From: JAEXNA01 sp037968995
GTDB lineage: Bacteria; Vulcanimicrobiota; Xenobia; Xenobiales; JADMJV01
Direction: 5' to 3'
DNA length: 64,000 nucleotides
Assembly (NCBI GenBank): GCA_037968995.1
Contig: JBBKWP010000160.1
Coordinates: 1 to 64,000, forward strand
Positions 26,454 through 35,697 of the stretch are shown in pieces. The notes beneath the pieces are model-generated. The model ran no database searches and was not told the origin of the DNA. It was given only the letters and a program-made list of their open reading frames with translations. The translations under genes and the position numbers were made by a program. Numbering within the stretch: position 1 is the stretch's first letter; each line of letters starts with the position of its first letter.

Positions 26454-28091
26454 TGTTTCTTTCCGTCCACGTACTATGAGTACCAACGGGCTGCCATCTA
26501 TGTAGCTGGGGAAACGGAAACTGCTCACTAATTCATAATCTTTGAGAACTGGAGTCAAAGCTTCCAGCTGCGCATCCTGGCCAACAATGGCCACTAATCG
26601 ATTTCGATCTAAGGCTGCGCGCAATTTACGATGGGTCTCTTCCTGAGGAATCGCGAGCAATTCCTCGTACAGCAAATAGTGAACGGTCGGAGAGACGAGG
26701 GCGTCAGGGACTACCTGAAAACGAGGCATTTCTACCAGGGGGACGTCTAACCCACGAATTTCGTGAAGATAGTAGGCCATCGGCATCAGATAGACGGGGT
26801 CAAAATTTTCACGAAGAGTGAGTAGAACAAGATCAACATTTTCTTGCGCTATAAATTTGGCCATAGAATCTGATCCAGATTTAGGTACGGGAATCATCCA
26901 AAATTTCCAGCAACCGTAAAGCTGAGTCGTCAAGATCAAACCCATCACGAGATAACGTACTGCGCGTTTGGGGACGTGGGAAATCGCCAGTGCTAAATTG
27001 ACTAGAGCAATACCTAAAAACACGGTGTCGTATCGACCGCCCACAAAATTGGGAACATAGGCGTGTCCTATCATCATGAGAACGATACAGATGAAATACT
27101 CACAGCCCCAAGACCAAGCGGAACGGCTCCATGGGAGTCCAACTGTCAAGAAAAGCACTGATGCTCCTAGGACCAACGCAGAAAAACCACTCAATTCGAC
27201 ATCGTACAAGGGGCTTAGGGGAGTTCCAAGGGTAGATTGAAGCACCGTATCCAATGGCGAGTGTGGAGCAAATGGGTTCGACTGCGCATCAACCTGCATC
27301 TTGGCGCTGTCTAAAGTGAACCAAAGCATGGTGGGGAGCCAAAGTGCAAGCGTGACGGCGTAAGCTGTCAGCAAGGGCCTTAGAAGCTTTTTCCGTAGAT
27401 GAGGTTCGTTAGCGAGTCTCGCGGTTGCTACCAGGGCCCCGGCGGCGCCGACGTAGAGACCGTAATGGTGGCAAAGCGCGAGCATAGGGCTTATCGTTAC
27501 CAATCCTATGACGAGGAATTTTGACGGTGGGGCGTCAGTTAGGGGATAGAGAAGGCTTCGCATTAGGCCGAACCAAATGACCGCCAAGAGCATAGCCAAA
27601 GCGTAAACCCGTGCTTCCTGAGCATAATGCAGCGAAAGCGGGTTAAAAACTCCTAATAAACCTCCGAACAGCGCTGTGATGTTTGGCCAGCGGTAGCGAA
27701 GTATTAGAAAAATGGAGGGACCAAGCGCGGCTCCGGCTATCAAGCTGGGAAGACGCAGACCGGCTTCGCTGGAGCTAAAGATGGAACTCGAAGCCCAGAC
27801 AACTAAGGGGTAAAACCAAGGACTGGCGTCGTTTGTTGTAAACACCGTATGAAGATCGGCGACTCTATAAGCTGTGATGCATTCGTCAAGCCACAGCCCG
27901 GAATTGCCCCAATGGGGTAGCCGAGCCAAAATTCCAAGGGCAAAAAGTATAACGACACCTACGATGATTTGCAGGCCTGCTTCTTGCGGCCCAGCTTTCA
28001 ACTTTGGTAGATTCCCACTATCTTCGGTGCTCAGTAACTTCTCTCCGCGATGCCGGTCGACGTCCTCAAAGGACTTCGTCGCGGTTTCCAT
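26439..28091 (-). CDS. Integral membrane glycosyltransferase of the GT39/ArnT type
   Basis: 550 residues with about ten hydrophobic segments between residues 40 and 420. LWLDECITAY carries the acidic pair of the first external loop, and PLSLHYAQEARVYAL is the family's second signature. These enzymes take sugars from polyprenyl-phosphate on the outer face of the membrane and add them to lipid or protein. The last 130 residues are soluble. One line of the gene (26881-26940) counts to 25 G+C of 60, lower than core genes, pointing to acquisition by transfer. It stands alone on its strand. Confidence 0.87.
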   Translation of the reverse strand: METATKSFEDVDRHRGEKLLSTEDSGNLPKLKAGPQEAGLQIIVGVVILFALGILARLPHWGNSGLWLDECITAYRVADLHTVFTTNDASPWFYPLVVWASSSIFSSSEAGLRLPSLIAGAALGPSIFLILRYRWPNITALFGGLLGVFNPLSLHYAQEARVYALAMLLAVIWFGLMRSLLYPLTDAPPSKFLVIGLVTISPMLALCHHYGLYVGAAGALVATARLANEPHLRKKLLRPLLTAYAVTLALWLPTMLWFTLDSAKMQVDAQSNPFAPHSPLDTVLQSTLGTPLSPLYDVELSGFSALVLGASVLFLTVGLPWSRSAWSWGCEYFICIVLMMIGHAYVPNFVGGRYDTVFLGIALVNLALAISHVPKRAVRYLVMGLILTTQLYGCWKFWMIPVPKSGSDSMAKFIAQENVDLVLLTLRENFDPVYLMPMAYYLHEIRGLDVPLVEMPRFQVVPDALVSPTVHYLLYEELLAIPQEETHRKLRAALDRNRLVAIVGQDAQLEALTPVLKDYELVSSFRFPSYIDGSPLVLIVRGRKETLPRS

Positions 28092-28182
28092 CGGTGGCTG
28101 AGTTTAGGCGATGACAAAAGATTTCCTTCTGCTTGAATGAGGCCGCGCAGGCTCAGCCAACCTCCTGGGCGTATCAAAAATT

Positions 28183-28776
28183 ATGCAGAAGACGGTGCGC
28201 CGGATAGGGCTGGATTTCGACAACACGATCGCTTGCTACGATACGGTATTTTGCCAAGTCGCTATGGCTGAAGGTCTCATTTCCGAGGGAAGCAATCTGA
28301 ATAAAAATCAGGTCAAGGCTCTACTTCATCAGGCTGGACAGGACAAAACCTGGACCCGTCTTCAGGGGCTCGTCTACGGCCCAGAAATAGGACGTGCCAA
28401 ACCCTTTCCTGGGGTCGTTGAGTTCATAGAAGGAGCTCGGACCAAAGGATGGGACGTTGTGGTGGTGAGTCACAAAACTCCCGTTCCTGTCATAGGAGAA
28501 CCCTGGGATCTTCACACTGCGGCCAGAGACTGGCTCTCCGAGCAAGGCTTTTTCGAGCGGGGCTTGGAGCACGAAAAAGTTTTCTTTGAGCCCACGAGAG
28601 AAGCCAAGATCAGACGTCTCATCGGAATCGATTGCAAGATCTTTGTAGACGACCTCCCTGAGGTTTTTCTCGAAGCGACGTTCCCGGCCAACGTGGAGCG
28701 TTGGCTCCACGGCCAACAAGAGGGACCCTGGCGGACTTTTCAGGACTGGAGTCTGGTCTTGCCGTGGCTGTCGTAG
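28183..28776 (+). CDS. HAD-superfamily phosphatase-like protein
   Basis: 197 residues. Motif I LDFDNTIACYD (nucleophile Asp), motif II VVVSHKT and motif IV IFVDDLPE are in order, so the phosphohydrolase site is intact. Its end overlaps the start of the next gene, a kinase-like protein. In a heptose route such an enzyme could act as the bisphosphate phosphatase (GmhB role), but it is not a close GmhB type by motif, so this is inference from context. Confidence 0.8.
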   Translation: MQKTVRRIGLDFDNTIACYDTVFCQVAMAEGLISEGSNLNKNQVKALLHQAGQDKTWTRLQGLVYGPEIGRAKPFPGVVEFIEGARTKGWDVVVVSHKTPVPVIGEPWDLHTAARDWLSEQGFFERGLEHEKVFFEPTREAKIRRLIGIDCKIFVDDLPEVFLEATFPANVERWLHGQQEGPWRTFQDWSLVLPWLS

Positions 28777-29681
28777 GGCCTTGGGAAGAATGGTTGCTCG
28801 AGACTGGATTGGTGGGAGAGTTGGGTCTCTTCCCCTTAGCGGGGGGCTTGAACAATTGCGGCTACCAAGTCGCGCACGATAGCGGACGACTGTTCCTGAA
28901 ACACTACAGCAGCAAAGCGCGTCTCGAAAATGAATTCCGTTTCCTACAACTGCTCGACGGAGGCTGGACACCCCGGCCCGTGGCCAAGAACGATGATTTG
29001 TGCCTCGGGCTCTACGAGTTCATCGAAGGCAAAAGCGTACAGGTACCGGTACCCGTAACTGGAGTAGAGCAAGCGCTCCAGTTTCTGCACTCTCTCCAAC
29101 GTTTGAACCGATGTCAGTTGCCAGCGGCCTCCGATGCCTGCCTGAAGCTCCGCGAGCACTGGCAGGCGGTGCTTGGGAGGGTTGAACGCATCGACTCCGC
29201 TCTGCCCCCGGAATTCGCTGAAGAATGGTCAACTCACTGGCTTCCTCGTACAAAACGACTCTCAGAGTTTTCCGCGTATCCCGAGGTCGAGCCCGATGAA
29301 CTGTGGGTCTCACCCTCAGACTTTGGTTTTCACAATGCATTGGAACTCGGGTCTGGCGACTACCGCTTTGTGGACTTCGAATACGCGGGACTCGACGATC
29401 CGAGCAAGGTGCTCAGTGACTTTTTCGCCCAGCCGCGTGTGCCCGCGCCGCTCGAAGGGCTGCCGTTCTTCGTGGAAATCCTTGAGAAAAAGGCTCGACA
29501 ACGTCTGCTTTGGATGTGGCCGGTGAGCGTGCTCAAGTGGAGTTGTATTATTCTCAAACAACTTGTTCCTCGCCAGAATTTTGCGCACGATGCAGTGGAG
29601 GTTCATCAGCAGCGAGCGAAGCTTCAATGGCTACGTCGGCGTGATTGCGAGGTTCAAGAGTTGCTCGGGAGGTTGTTGTAA
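28764..29681 (+). CDS. Aminoglycoside-phosphotransferase-fold small-molecule kinase
   Basis: 305 residues from a GTG that overlaps the HAD gene stop. The N-lobe has GGLNNCGYQVAHD and FLKHYS (ATP-binding Lys), the C-lobe SPSDFGFHNAL (catalytic Asp with Asn) and FVDFEYAG (metal Asp). This is the APH/choline-kinase fold. In sugar clusters such kinases phosphorylate sugars, cyclitols or amino alcohols. The coupling to a HAD phosphatase suggests they act on one intermediate in sequence. Antibiotic resistance is possible but not suggested by the neighbours. Confidence 0.8.
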   Translation: MAVVGPWEEWLLETGLVGELGLFPLAGGLNNCGYQVAHDSGRLFLKHYSSKARLENEFRFLQLLDGGWTPRPVAKNDDLCLGLYEFIEGKSVQVPVPVTGVEQALQFLHSLQRLNRCQLPAASDACLKLREHWQAVLGRVERIDSALPPEFAEEWSTHWLPRTKRLSEFSAYPEVEPDELWVSPSDFGFHNALELGSGDYRFVDFEYAGLDDPSKVLSDFFAQPRVPAPLEGLPFFVEILEKKARQRLLWMWPVSVLKWSCIILKQLVPRQNFAHDAVEVHQQRAKLQWLRRRDCEVQELLGRLL

Positions 29682-29701
29682 GACCTTGAGGAAACCCCAA
29701 G

Positions 29702-30493
29702 ATGGTGGAGCAGCCCAGAGACCTAGATCATATCGCACGCTCAGTGCGGCGTAGCGTTTTGAACATGGTGCATCGTGGGAAGGCGGCCCACCTTGCCTCG
29801 GCCCTCTCATGTGTAGACCTCCTTGTGGCTGCCTATTGGGGTCCCTACACCGAAGAAGATTCCATCATCTTTAGCAAGGGCCACGCCGTAAGCGCTCTCT
29901 ACGGAACCCTTGCCGAGCGTGGTGTTTTTCCCATGGAGTGGTTGGAAGAGTTCAATCACGATGGGGGAAGGCTCCCTGAACAGCCGAGCCCAGGCTCCGT
30001 TCCTGGTATTGAGTTCGCGGCCGGCAGTTTGGGTCACGGTCTGCCCTTTGGCCTGGGAGTTGTGCTGGGAAGTCGGATTCAGAAGCGCTTGGACAAACGG
30101 GTTTTGGTGGTCATGAGCGATGGAGAGTGCCAGGAAGGTTCCGTCTGGGAGGCGGCCATGCTGGCCCCGAAACATGGATGTGGTCGATTGACTGTGATCA
30201 TCGACAAGAACGGTTGGCAGGCGACGGGCAGAACTCAGGAAATCACGGGACTAGATCCCTTGCCGGCCAAATGGGAAGCCTTCGGATGGAAAACTGTAGA
30301 ACTGGGAGGGCACGACTATCCGGCTCTAACGGAAGCTTTAAACCAAGCCTACCTGGAGACCGACCGACCGACCGCCATCATAGCCAACACAGTCAAAGGT
30401 AGGGGGGTGTCATTTATGGAGGACGACAATAATTGGCACTATCGAGTGCCCAATGCTCAAGAGTTGGAGATGGCTCTAGCCGAACTAGCATGA
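29702..30493 (+). CDS. Transketolase, N-terminal (thiamine diphosphate-binding) subunit
   Basis: 263 residues. The ThDP motif is SDGECQEGSVWEAAML (starting near 140) to IIDKNGWQ, and SKGHAVSALYG and GSLGHGLPFGLG are typical transketolase N-half blocks. The partner half is the next gene, overlapping as ATGA. Two-gene transketolases are common in sugar and natural-product clusters, where they move a C2 unit. Here it could supply sedoheptulose 7-phosphate for the GmhA-like isomerase, or build a modified sugar directly. Confidence 0.92.
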   Translation: MVEQPRDLDHIARSVRRSVLNMVHRGKAAHLASALSCVDLLVAAYWGPYTEEDSIIFSKGHAVSALYGTLAERGVFPMEWLEEFNHDGGRLPEQPSPGSVPGIEFAAGSLGHGLPFGLGVVLGSRIQKRLDKRVLVVMSDGECQEGSVWEAAMLAPKHGCGRLTVIIDKNGWQATGRTQEITGLDPLPAKWEAFGWKTVELGGHDYPALTEALNQAYLETDRPTAIIANTVKGRGVSFMEDDNNWHYRVPNAQELEMALAELA

Positions 30494-31416
30494 GAAATGC
30501 CTTCGCCGACGAAATTCTGAAAATTGCTCGCACCAAGCCGGAGTTAGTTTTGGTGACAGCAGATATCGGCAATCGCCTTTTTGACTCGTTCAAGGCCGAA
30601 TTCCCTGACCGATTTCTCAATTGTGGTGTGGCCGAGGCCAATATGACCGGGGTCGCGGCCGGAATGGCCAGTCAGGGCCTCAAAGCTCTCACCTATACCA
30701 TCACGCCTTTTGCGACGACCCGATGCTTAGAGCAGATTCGCGTAGACCTTTGTTACCACAACCTACCGGTGATTGTCTGCGGAGTGGGGTCCGGCTACAG
30801 TTATGGCGCTCTCGGAGCAACGCACCACGCTTGTGAAGACATTTCTTTGTTACGCAGCCTGCCTAATATGGCCGTGGTGTGCCCAGGAGATCCTCTAGAG
30901 GTCCGGGCTCTTTTAAGGGCGGCCGTGGAGTGGCCGACCCCTCTTTATCTTCGACTTGGAAAGAAGGGAGAGCCTGAGGTCCATGATGGAGTCCCGGCGC
31001 TCACTATCGGTAGGGCCATGGTCTTAAAGCCTGGGAGTGAGTGCTGTATTCTGTCCACTGGGAGCACGCTACCGTTGGCCATAGAAGCGGCCGGACGAAT
31101 CGGAAATTGCGAAGTGGTAAGTTTTCATACGGTGAAGCCCTTGGACGAAGATTATCTTACTCACGCGCTTCAAAGGTTTCCTCTAGTGGTGACGCTCGAA
31201 GAGCATTCACTGATCGGTGGCCTGGGATCGGCTGTGGCCGAATGGATGGTCGACCGAGGTCCCTGTGCCACACGACTCCTTCGTGTCGGATCGCCTGACC
31301 GTTTCATAAAAAAGTGCGGTGAAACCGAGTACATTCATGAACAGATAGGTCTAACAGCGCAAAGTATCGTCGAACGCGTACAAGAGGCGCGGCGCGCCCT
31401 AGACAGGAAAGGCTAG
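30490..31416 (+). CDS. Transketolase, C-terminal (pyrimidine-binding) subunit
   Basis: 308 residues from an ATG inside the stop of the previous gene (ATGA). LVTADIGNRLFDSF, NCGVAEANMTGVAAGMA (with the cofactor-activating Glu) and THHACEDISLLRSLPNM are the pyrimidine-domain motifs, and the C-terminal domain contains VVSFHTVKPLDED. Together with the preceding gene it makes a complete enzyme. Its end overlaps the convergent aminotransferase gene by 18 bases. Confidence 0.92.
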   Translation: MRNAFADEILKIARTKPELVLVTADIGNRLFDSFKAEFPDRFLNCGVAEANMTGVAAGMASQGLKALTYTITPFATTRCLEQIRVDLCYHNLPVIVCGVGSGYSYGALGATHHACEDISLLRSLPNMAVVCPGDPLEVRALLRAAVEWPTPLYLRLGKKGEPEVHDGVPALTIGRAMVLKPGSECCILSTGSTLPLAIEAAGRIGNCEVVSFHTVKPLDEDYLTHALQRFPLVVTLEEHSLIGGLGSAVAEWMVDRGPCATRLLRVGSPDRFIKKCGETEYIHEQIGLTAQSIVERVQEARRALDRKG

Positions 31417-32493
31417 AATCTGTTCGATAACGTAGTCGACCTCGACTTCGGTCATTTCAGGATAGAGCGGCAGGCTCAAGATGGAGTTTGCGAGTTTTTC
31501 TGAGATCGGAAAATCCCCACGTTGGTAGCCTAGATTTCTGGCGGCCGGATGAAGATGGAGCGGAATCGGGTAGTTGACCCGAGTCTCCACCCCGCGACCT
31601 TCGAGAAAAGCCTTGAGTTCGTCTCTTCGCTCATGGCGAAGCATAAACCGATGGAAGACCGGCTCTTCATTGGAATAAAGCTTAGGAACATCGACCGTGT
31701 CTCTCAATCCCTCGATATAGCGTTGGGCAAGTGTTCGGTAGCGGTCGTTCCAAGAATCCAAGAGGGGCAGTTTGATACGAAGAAAGGCTGCCTGCACTTC
31801 GTCTAAACGGGAGTTTATTCCCCAGAATTCACAACAACCGTTATGTAAGCCATGGTTTCGAAATTTTTGCAGCCACGTTACGAGTGCCCGGTCATTCGTG
31901 GTGATGAGACCGCCATCCCCGTACCCGTGTAAGTTCTTCAGCGGGTGGAGAGAGAAGCCGGCACACCAGCCCAAAGAGCCGGCCCTGGCACCATCGCGTC
32001 GTGCCCCTACAGCCTGAGCGGAGTCTTCGATCAGCTTCAGGGCGCGGTCATTCGCGATGGCACCGAGTGCTTCCATATCAGCAATACGACCGGTGAGATG
32101 GACTGGAAGCAAGGCACGGGTGTTTGGGGTGACAGCGCTTCGAACCTGTTCGGGGTCCAGGTTCATCGTTTGCTCGTCGACGTCGCAAAAGACTAGACGG
32201 GCGCCGGATTTGACCACCACCCAGGCGCTTGCAGCAAACGAGTTGGGCGCGGTAATCACTTCGTCCTCGGGACCAAGGCCGAGATAGAGCAAGGGGAGCA
32301 ACAAAGCGTCAGAACCATTCCCCACGCTCACGGCGAATTGAGTGCCGCAGTAGCGAGCGAACTCGGTTTCGAGTGCACTCACCTCGGGGCCGAGAATATA
32401 GTGTCCACTTTCGCCCACTGCGTCGAGTGCCGCGTGGAACTTTGGGCTCAGGGCTTTGTATTGGCGAGCCAGATCAACAAACGGAACGCGCAT
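31399..32493 (-). CDS. DegT/DnrJ/EryC1-family sugar aminotransferase (first of two)
   Basis: 364 residues. Fold type I PLP enzyme with GNGSDALLL (phosphate binding), IEDSAQAVGA (Asp stacking on the ring) and the cofactor Lys186 in SLHPLKNLHGYGDGG. The family transaminates keto groups of nucleotide sugars or cyclitols. It is the last gene of the left-pointing overlapping chain; its start overlaps the second aminotransferase by 20 bases. The two share the LHPLKNL block but differ enough that they probably act on different positions or substrates. Confidence 0.92.
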   Translation of the reverse strand: MRVPFVDLARQYKALSPKFHAALDAVGESGHYILGPEVSALETEFARYCGTQFAVSVGNGSDALLLPLLYLGLGPEDEVITAPNSFAASAWVVVKSGARLVFCDVDEQTMNLDPEQVRSAVTPNTRALLPVHLTGRIADMEALGAIANDRALKLIEDSAQAVGARRDGARAGSLGWCAGFSLHPLKNLHGYGDGGLITTNDRALVTWLQKFRNHGLHNGCCEFWGINSRLDEVQAAFLRIKLPLLDSWNDRYRTLAQRYIEGLRDTVDVPKLYSNEEPVFHRFMLRHERRDELKAFLEGRGVETRVNYPIPLHLHPAARNLGYQRGDFPISEKLANSILSLPLYPEMTEVEVDYVIEQILAFPV

Positions 32494-33664
32494 AAAAATC
32501 CCTGACTTTTGTAGCCATCAACTCCAGGCAATGATTGTCGATAAACTCATGAACGGGAAGCGACAGGATGTTGTCGCAGGTTTTTTCTGCCACCGGGAAA
32601 TCCCCTCGACGGTAGTTGAGTTCGGCTGCTGCAGGCTGCAGATGCATGGGAACGGGATAGTGAATCTTGGCGTCGATCCCATGCTCTTGAAGGTAAGCCT
32701 GAAGCTCGTCCCGGCGCTGCGCTTGAAAGCAGTACAAGTGAAAAACGTGACTGCGATCTCCGGGACGGTGCGGTAATGTGATCTCTTCGATGTCTGCGAG
32801 AAGCTCATCTAAGCGCTGGGCGTTCTTTTGGCGAGACAAAGTGATGTGAGGAAGCTTCGCCAAAAGATGGTTGGCGACTATGGCCTGGAGAGAATCGAGT
32901 CGTGAATTGTAGGCCCACATACCGCAAGTGTCACGATCGAGGAGGCCGTGGTTTCGCATGAGTGCCAGTGTGTCGCGAGCCTTTTGTTCATCGGTCACAA
33001 TGAACCCGCCATCTCCCCAGACATTCAGATTCTTGAGGGGATGAAGGCTGAAGCAACCTGTCCAACCGAGTCGACCGGTACTCTTGCCTCGGTAGGAGGC
33101 AGTGAGCGAGTGGCAGGCATCTTCAATGATTTTGAGGTCGTGTCGAGTGGCCAGTTCCCATAAGGGTTCCATGTCGCAAGGCAGTCCTGACCAGTGGACA
33201 GGTACAATGGCCTTCGTTCGCTCAGTAATGACTGCTTCCACTGCTCTCGGATCCAGATTGAGGTCTGGTCCAATGTCGGCGAACACGGGTCGTGCTCCGC
33301 TCGTAGCGATAGCCCCCACGGTGGCGTAGAAGGTGTAAGGAGTTGTAATGACTTCATCCCCTGGGCCGATGCCGGCAGCCTTGAGACTTAGGAAAATGGC
33401 ATCGGTTCCACTTCCCACTCCGATGCAGAAACGTGCTTGGGTGAGTTCACAGATCTTTCGTTCAAACTCCTCCACCGGCTGCCCGAGGGTAAAGTCCCCC
33501 CGTTCCACTAACAGCGCGATATCTTCGAAAATATCCCGATAGTCGGAGAACTGAGATTGAAGGTAGTTGTGATTGATGGGAAACTGACCAGTCTGACGGT
33601 ACTGAGTTGCCAGAAAGCTGGACGGGCCCGGTTCCGATGTCGCTGACATTTCTAGGCTCCTCAT
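32474..33664 (-). CDS. DegT/DnrJ/EryC1-family sugar aminotransferase (second of two)
   Basis: 396 residues. GVGSGTDAIFLSL, IEDACHSLTA and Lys211 in SLHPLKNLNVWGDGG give a complete PLP site. The N-terminus is about 30 residues longer than in its neighbour (a polar extension before INHNYL). Paired DegT genes occur where a sugar or cyclitol is aminated twice. The start overlaps the end of the epimerase gene by 4 bases, so it is translated from the same transcript. Confidence 0.92.
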   Translation of the reverse strand: MRSLEMSATSEPGPSSFLATQYRQTGQFPINHNYLQSQFSDYRDIFEDIALLVERGDFTLGQPVEEFERKICELTQARFCIGVGSGTDAIFLSLKAAGIGPGDEVITTPYTFYATVGAIATSGARPVFADIGPDLNLDPRAVEAVITERTKAIVPVHWSGLPCDMEPLWELATRHDLKIIEDACHSLTASYRGKSTGRLGWTGCFSLHPLKNLNVWGDGGFIVTDEQKARDTLALMRNHGLLDRDTCGMWAYNSRLDSLQAIVANHLLAKLPHITLSRQKNAQRLDELLADIEEITLPHRPGDRSHVFHLYCFQAQRRDELQAYLQEHGIDAKIHYPVPMHLQPAAAELNYRRGDFPVAEKTCDNILSLPVHEFIDNHCLELMATKVRDFYARSVC

Positions 33665-34665
33665 GCTTGATGTTGATATTCGAAAGGTAATTTCTCAATC
33701 TCGCTCCAGTGCTCTTCGACCCACTGGACCGTTTCCTTGACACCATCGGAGAAGTTGACTTCGGCGTGCCAGCCTAAGGAGCAAAGGCGACTGGCGTCGA
33801 GGCAAAAGACACTGTCCTGACCAAAATTCTCGGATTGATACTCCACCGTGTCCTCTAAGTTGCAGCCCATGCATTCGCAAACGGTTTCGACAACGCTCGC
33901 TATCGACATCAGTGCCGGGGGAGGCGGTGCAATATGATAGATCTCTCCAATTTGGCCTTTGGTCAGCACTGTCCAAGTAGCACGCGCAACGTCACGGGCG
34001 TGGATGAAGGAGCGAAGCGCCGTTCCACCACCATGGAGGGGGAGCTTTAGCCTTCTTTTGATCGAGATCGCTGTTTTAGGAATGATGCGGTAAAGCTGCT
34101 GATGGATACCGTAAAGGTTGGCCGCCCGAGTGAGTAAGACTGGAAAGCTTTGACGCTTGTGGAGAGCCAAAAGATGGAGGTCTCCGGCAAGCTTCGATAC
34201 CCCATAGGGGGTGCTCGGCTGGTAGTGATGATTCTCCACCACGGCTTCCGGTCCGGTCACGCCATAGACTTCAGGGGTTGAAGGTGTCAAATAGCGCTCC
34301 AAGTAGGGCTTGTCCTTTAAAAACTCAGCCAGTCGGACGACTCCGAGGCAGTTCGTTTCATACCACTGTTCCGGCCACCGCCAACTGTTTCGCACCTCTC
34401 CCTGCGCAGCATAGTTGACCACGACTTGGGGCTTGAAATCGTCGAGGAGTCCGCAAAGCTCGGCCATCTGCTTGTTGACATCGAGCCGATGAAACGAGAA
34501 GCGATGGGGGTCGACCTGCTGCAGGCGGTAGGGGGCGAAAAGGGGACTGACTTCCGGTGAACGACTGACTGCGAGCACTTGCGCGTCCGTCTGACTCAGT
34601 AGAAAGTTCACAAAGTGGGAACCGGTGAAAGAGTTGCTTCCGATAACGGCTACTCGCTGGAACAT
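33661..34665 (-). CDS. NAD-dependent nucleotide-sugar epimerase/4,6-dehydratase-like (SDR)
   Basis: 334 residues from ATG 34665, with GGA just ahead; the frame is open 6 codons further. VAVIGSNSFTGSHFV binds NAD; STPEVYG and YGVSK (Tyr-xxx-Lys) are catalytic; NLYGIHQQLYRIIPK and RSFIHARDVA match the GDP-mannose/dTDP-glucose dehydratase layout. Probably supplies the keto sugar for the two aminotransferases that follow. The motif Asn in place of Gly (GSNSFTG) is a small departure from GxxGxxG. Confidence 0.87.
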   Translation of the reverse strand: MFQRVAVIGSNSFTGSHFVNFLLSQTDAQVLAVSRSPEVSPLFAPYRLQQVDPHRFSFHRLDVNKQMAELCGLLDDFKPQVVVNYAAQGEVRNSWRWPEQWYETNCLGVVRLAEFLKDKPYLERYLTPSTPEVYGVTGPEAVVENHHYQPSTPYGVSKLAGDLHLLALHKRQSFPVLLTRAANLYGIHQQLYRIIPKTAISIKRRLKLPLHGGGTALRSFIHARDVARATWTVLTKGQIGEIYHIAPPPPALMSIASVVETVCECMGCNLEDTVEYQSENFGQDSVFCLDASRLCSLGWHAEVNFSDGVKETVQWVEEHWSEIEKLPFEYQHQA

Positions 34666-35696
34666 TCCATATCCAAAATACAACGACCGGCAATCACGCC
34701 GTTTCGCATATCGTCGAGGGCTTGATTGACCTGTGCAAAGGGGTAGGAGCGGCTGATCAAGGCATCGAGGTCCAGGCGACTGGCTTGATAGAGCTTAAGA
34801 TAGCGAGGAATATCTTTGTCCGGTTGGCTGTCGCCTCCGTGAGAGCCGCGAAGAACTCGACCAAAATGAAGAGGGAGAGTGAAGAGACTCGCCTGTTGGC
34901 CCGCCTGGGGAACTCCCACAAGCACAACTCTTCCCTGGGAGCCGGCCAGTCGGTAGGCCATCTCGATGAACGGTATGTAACCCGTGCTCTCGACCACGAC
35001 GTCAAAACCCCCTTCGACTTTGAGCGCAGTCTCCAGATCGTCAGTGCTTTGGGTGTTCACGACTTTATCGGCGCCCAGCGTGGTTGCCAGTTCCAAGCGG
35101 TTGCTGAAACGGTCCGCTACCACAACCGGAATCGCGCCGGCCAATCGAGCGGCCTGGAGTACACTCAGTCCCACTCCGCCGGCTCCCAAGATGAGGGTCG
35201 ATTCGCCCAGTTGAACCTTTGCATCGCGATTGACGACGCCGGCGCCGGTCGTCACGGCGCACCCCATGAGTGCTGCAACAGGGGCCGGGATTTCAGGAGA
35301 AACTGGCGTGACGCGATTTTCAGAGACAACCGTCAACTCCGAAAAGGTCGTCACCCAACCGGAGTTCACACGTCCGAGCTTAGGACTATGATAGTTCGCG
35401 GGCGGACCCTCAAGGCCCGCAGCTTTCCGCCAGTGAAGGATCACCCTCTGGCCCACCTCCACTCGCTTGACGCCCCCCCCTACTTCCAGGACCTCGCCAC
35501 AAGCCTCGTGTCCCATAAGATGAGGAAGATAAGGGTCATGACCTTTGATCCCAGCGATTTCTCCGAGTTGAGATCCGCAAATACCGCTACAGAGAACACG
35601 GACCAAGACGTGGCCATACTCAAGGGTAGGAATCTCCAACTCATGGAGTTCTAAGGGCTGACCGAGTTTGACCAGCACAGCAGCTAAAGTTTTCAT
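34650..35696 (-). CDS. Zinc-dependent alcohol dehydrogenase (MDR family)
   Basis: 348 residues. SGICGSQLGE carries the first catalytic-zinc Cys, MGHEACGEV the His-Glu pair, and LILGAGGVGLSVLQAARLAG the cofactor site. The four-cysteine structural-zinc lobe is not seen in the expected place (RKAAGLEGPP instead), as in several sugar and polyol dehydrogenases. It should oxidise a hydroxyl to a ketone for amination, or the reverse. It is 1 base from the upstream fusion gene and overlaps the epimerase downstream. Confidence 0.88.
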   Translation of the reverse strand: MKTLAAVLVKLGQPLELHELEIPTLEYGHVLVRVLCSGICGSQLGEIAGIKGHDPYLPHLMGHEACGEVLEVGGGVKRVEVGQRVILHWRKAAGLEGPPANYHSPKLGRVNSGWVTTFSELTVVSENRVTPVSPEIPAPVAALMGCAVTTGAGVVNRDAKVQLGESTLILGAGGVGLSVLQAARLAGAIPVVVADRFSNRLELATTLGADKVVNTQSTDDLETALKVEGGFDVVVESTGYIPFIEMAYRLAGSQGRVVLVGVPQAGQQASLFTLPLHFGRVLRGSHGGDSQPDKDIPRYLKLYQASRLDLDALISRSYPFAQVNQALDDMRNGVIAGRCILDMECSSE

Positions 35697-35697
35697 G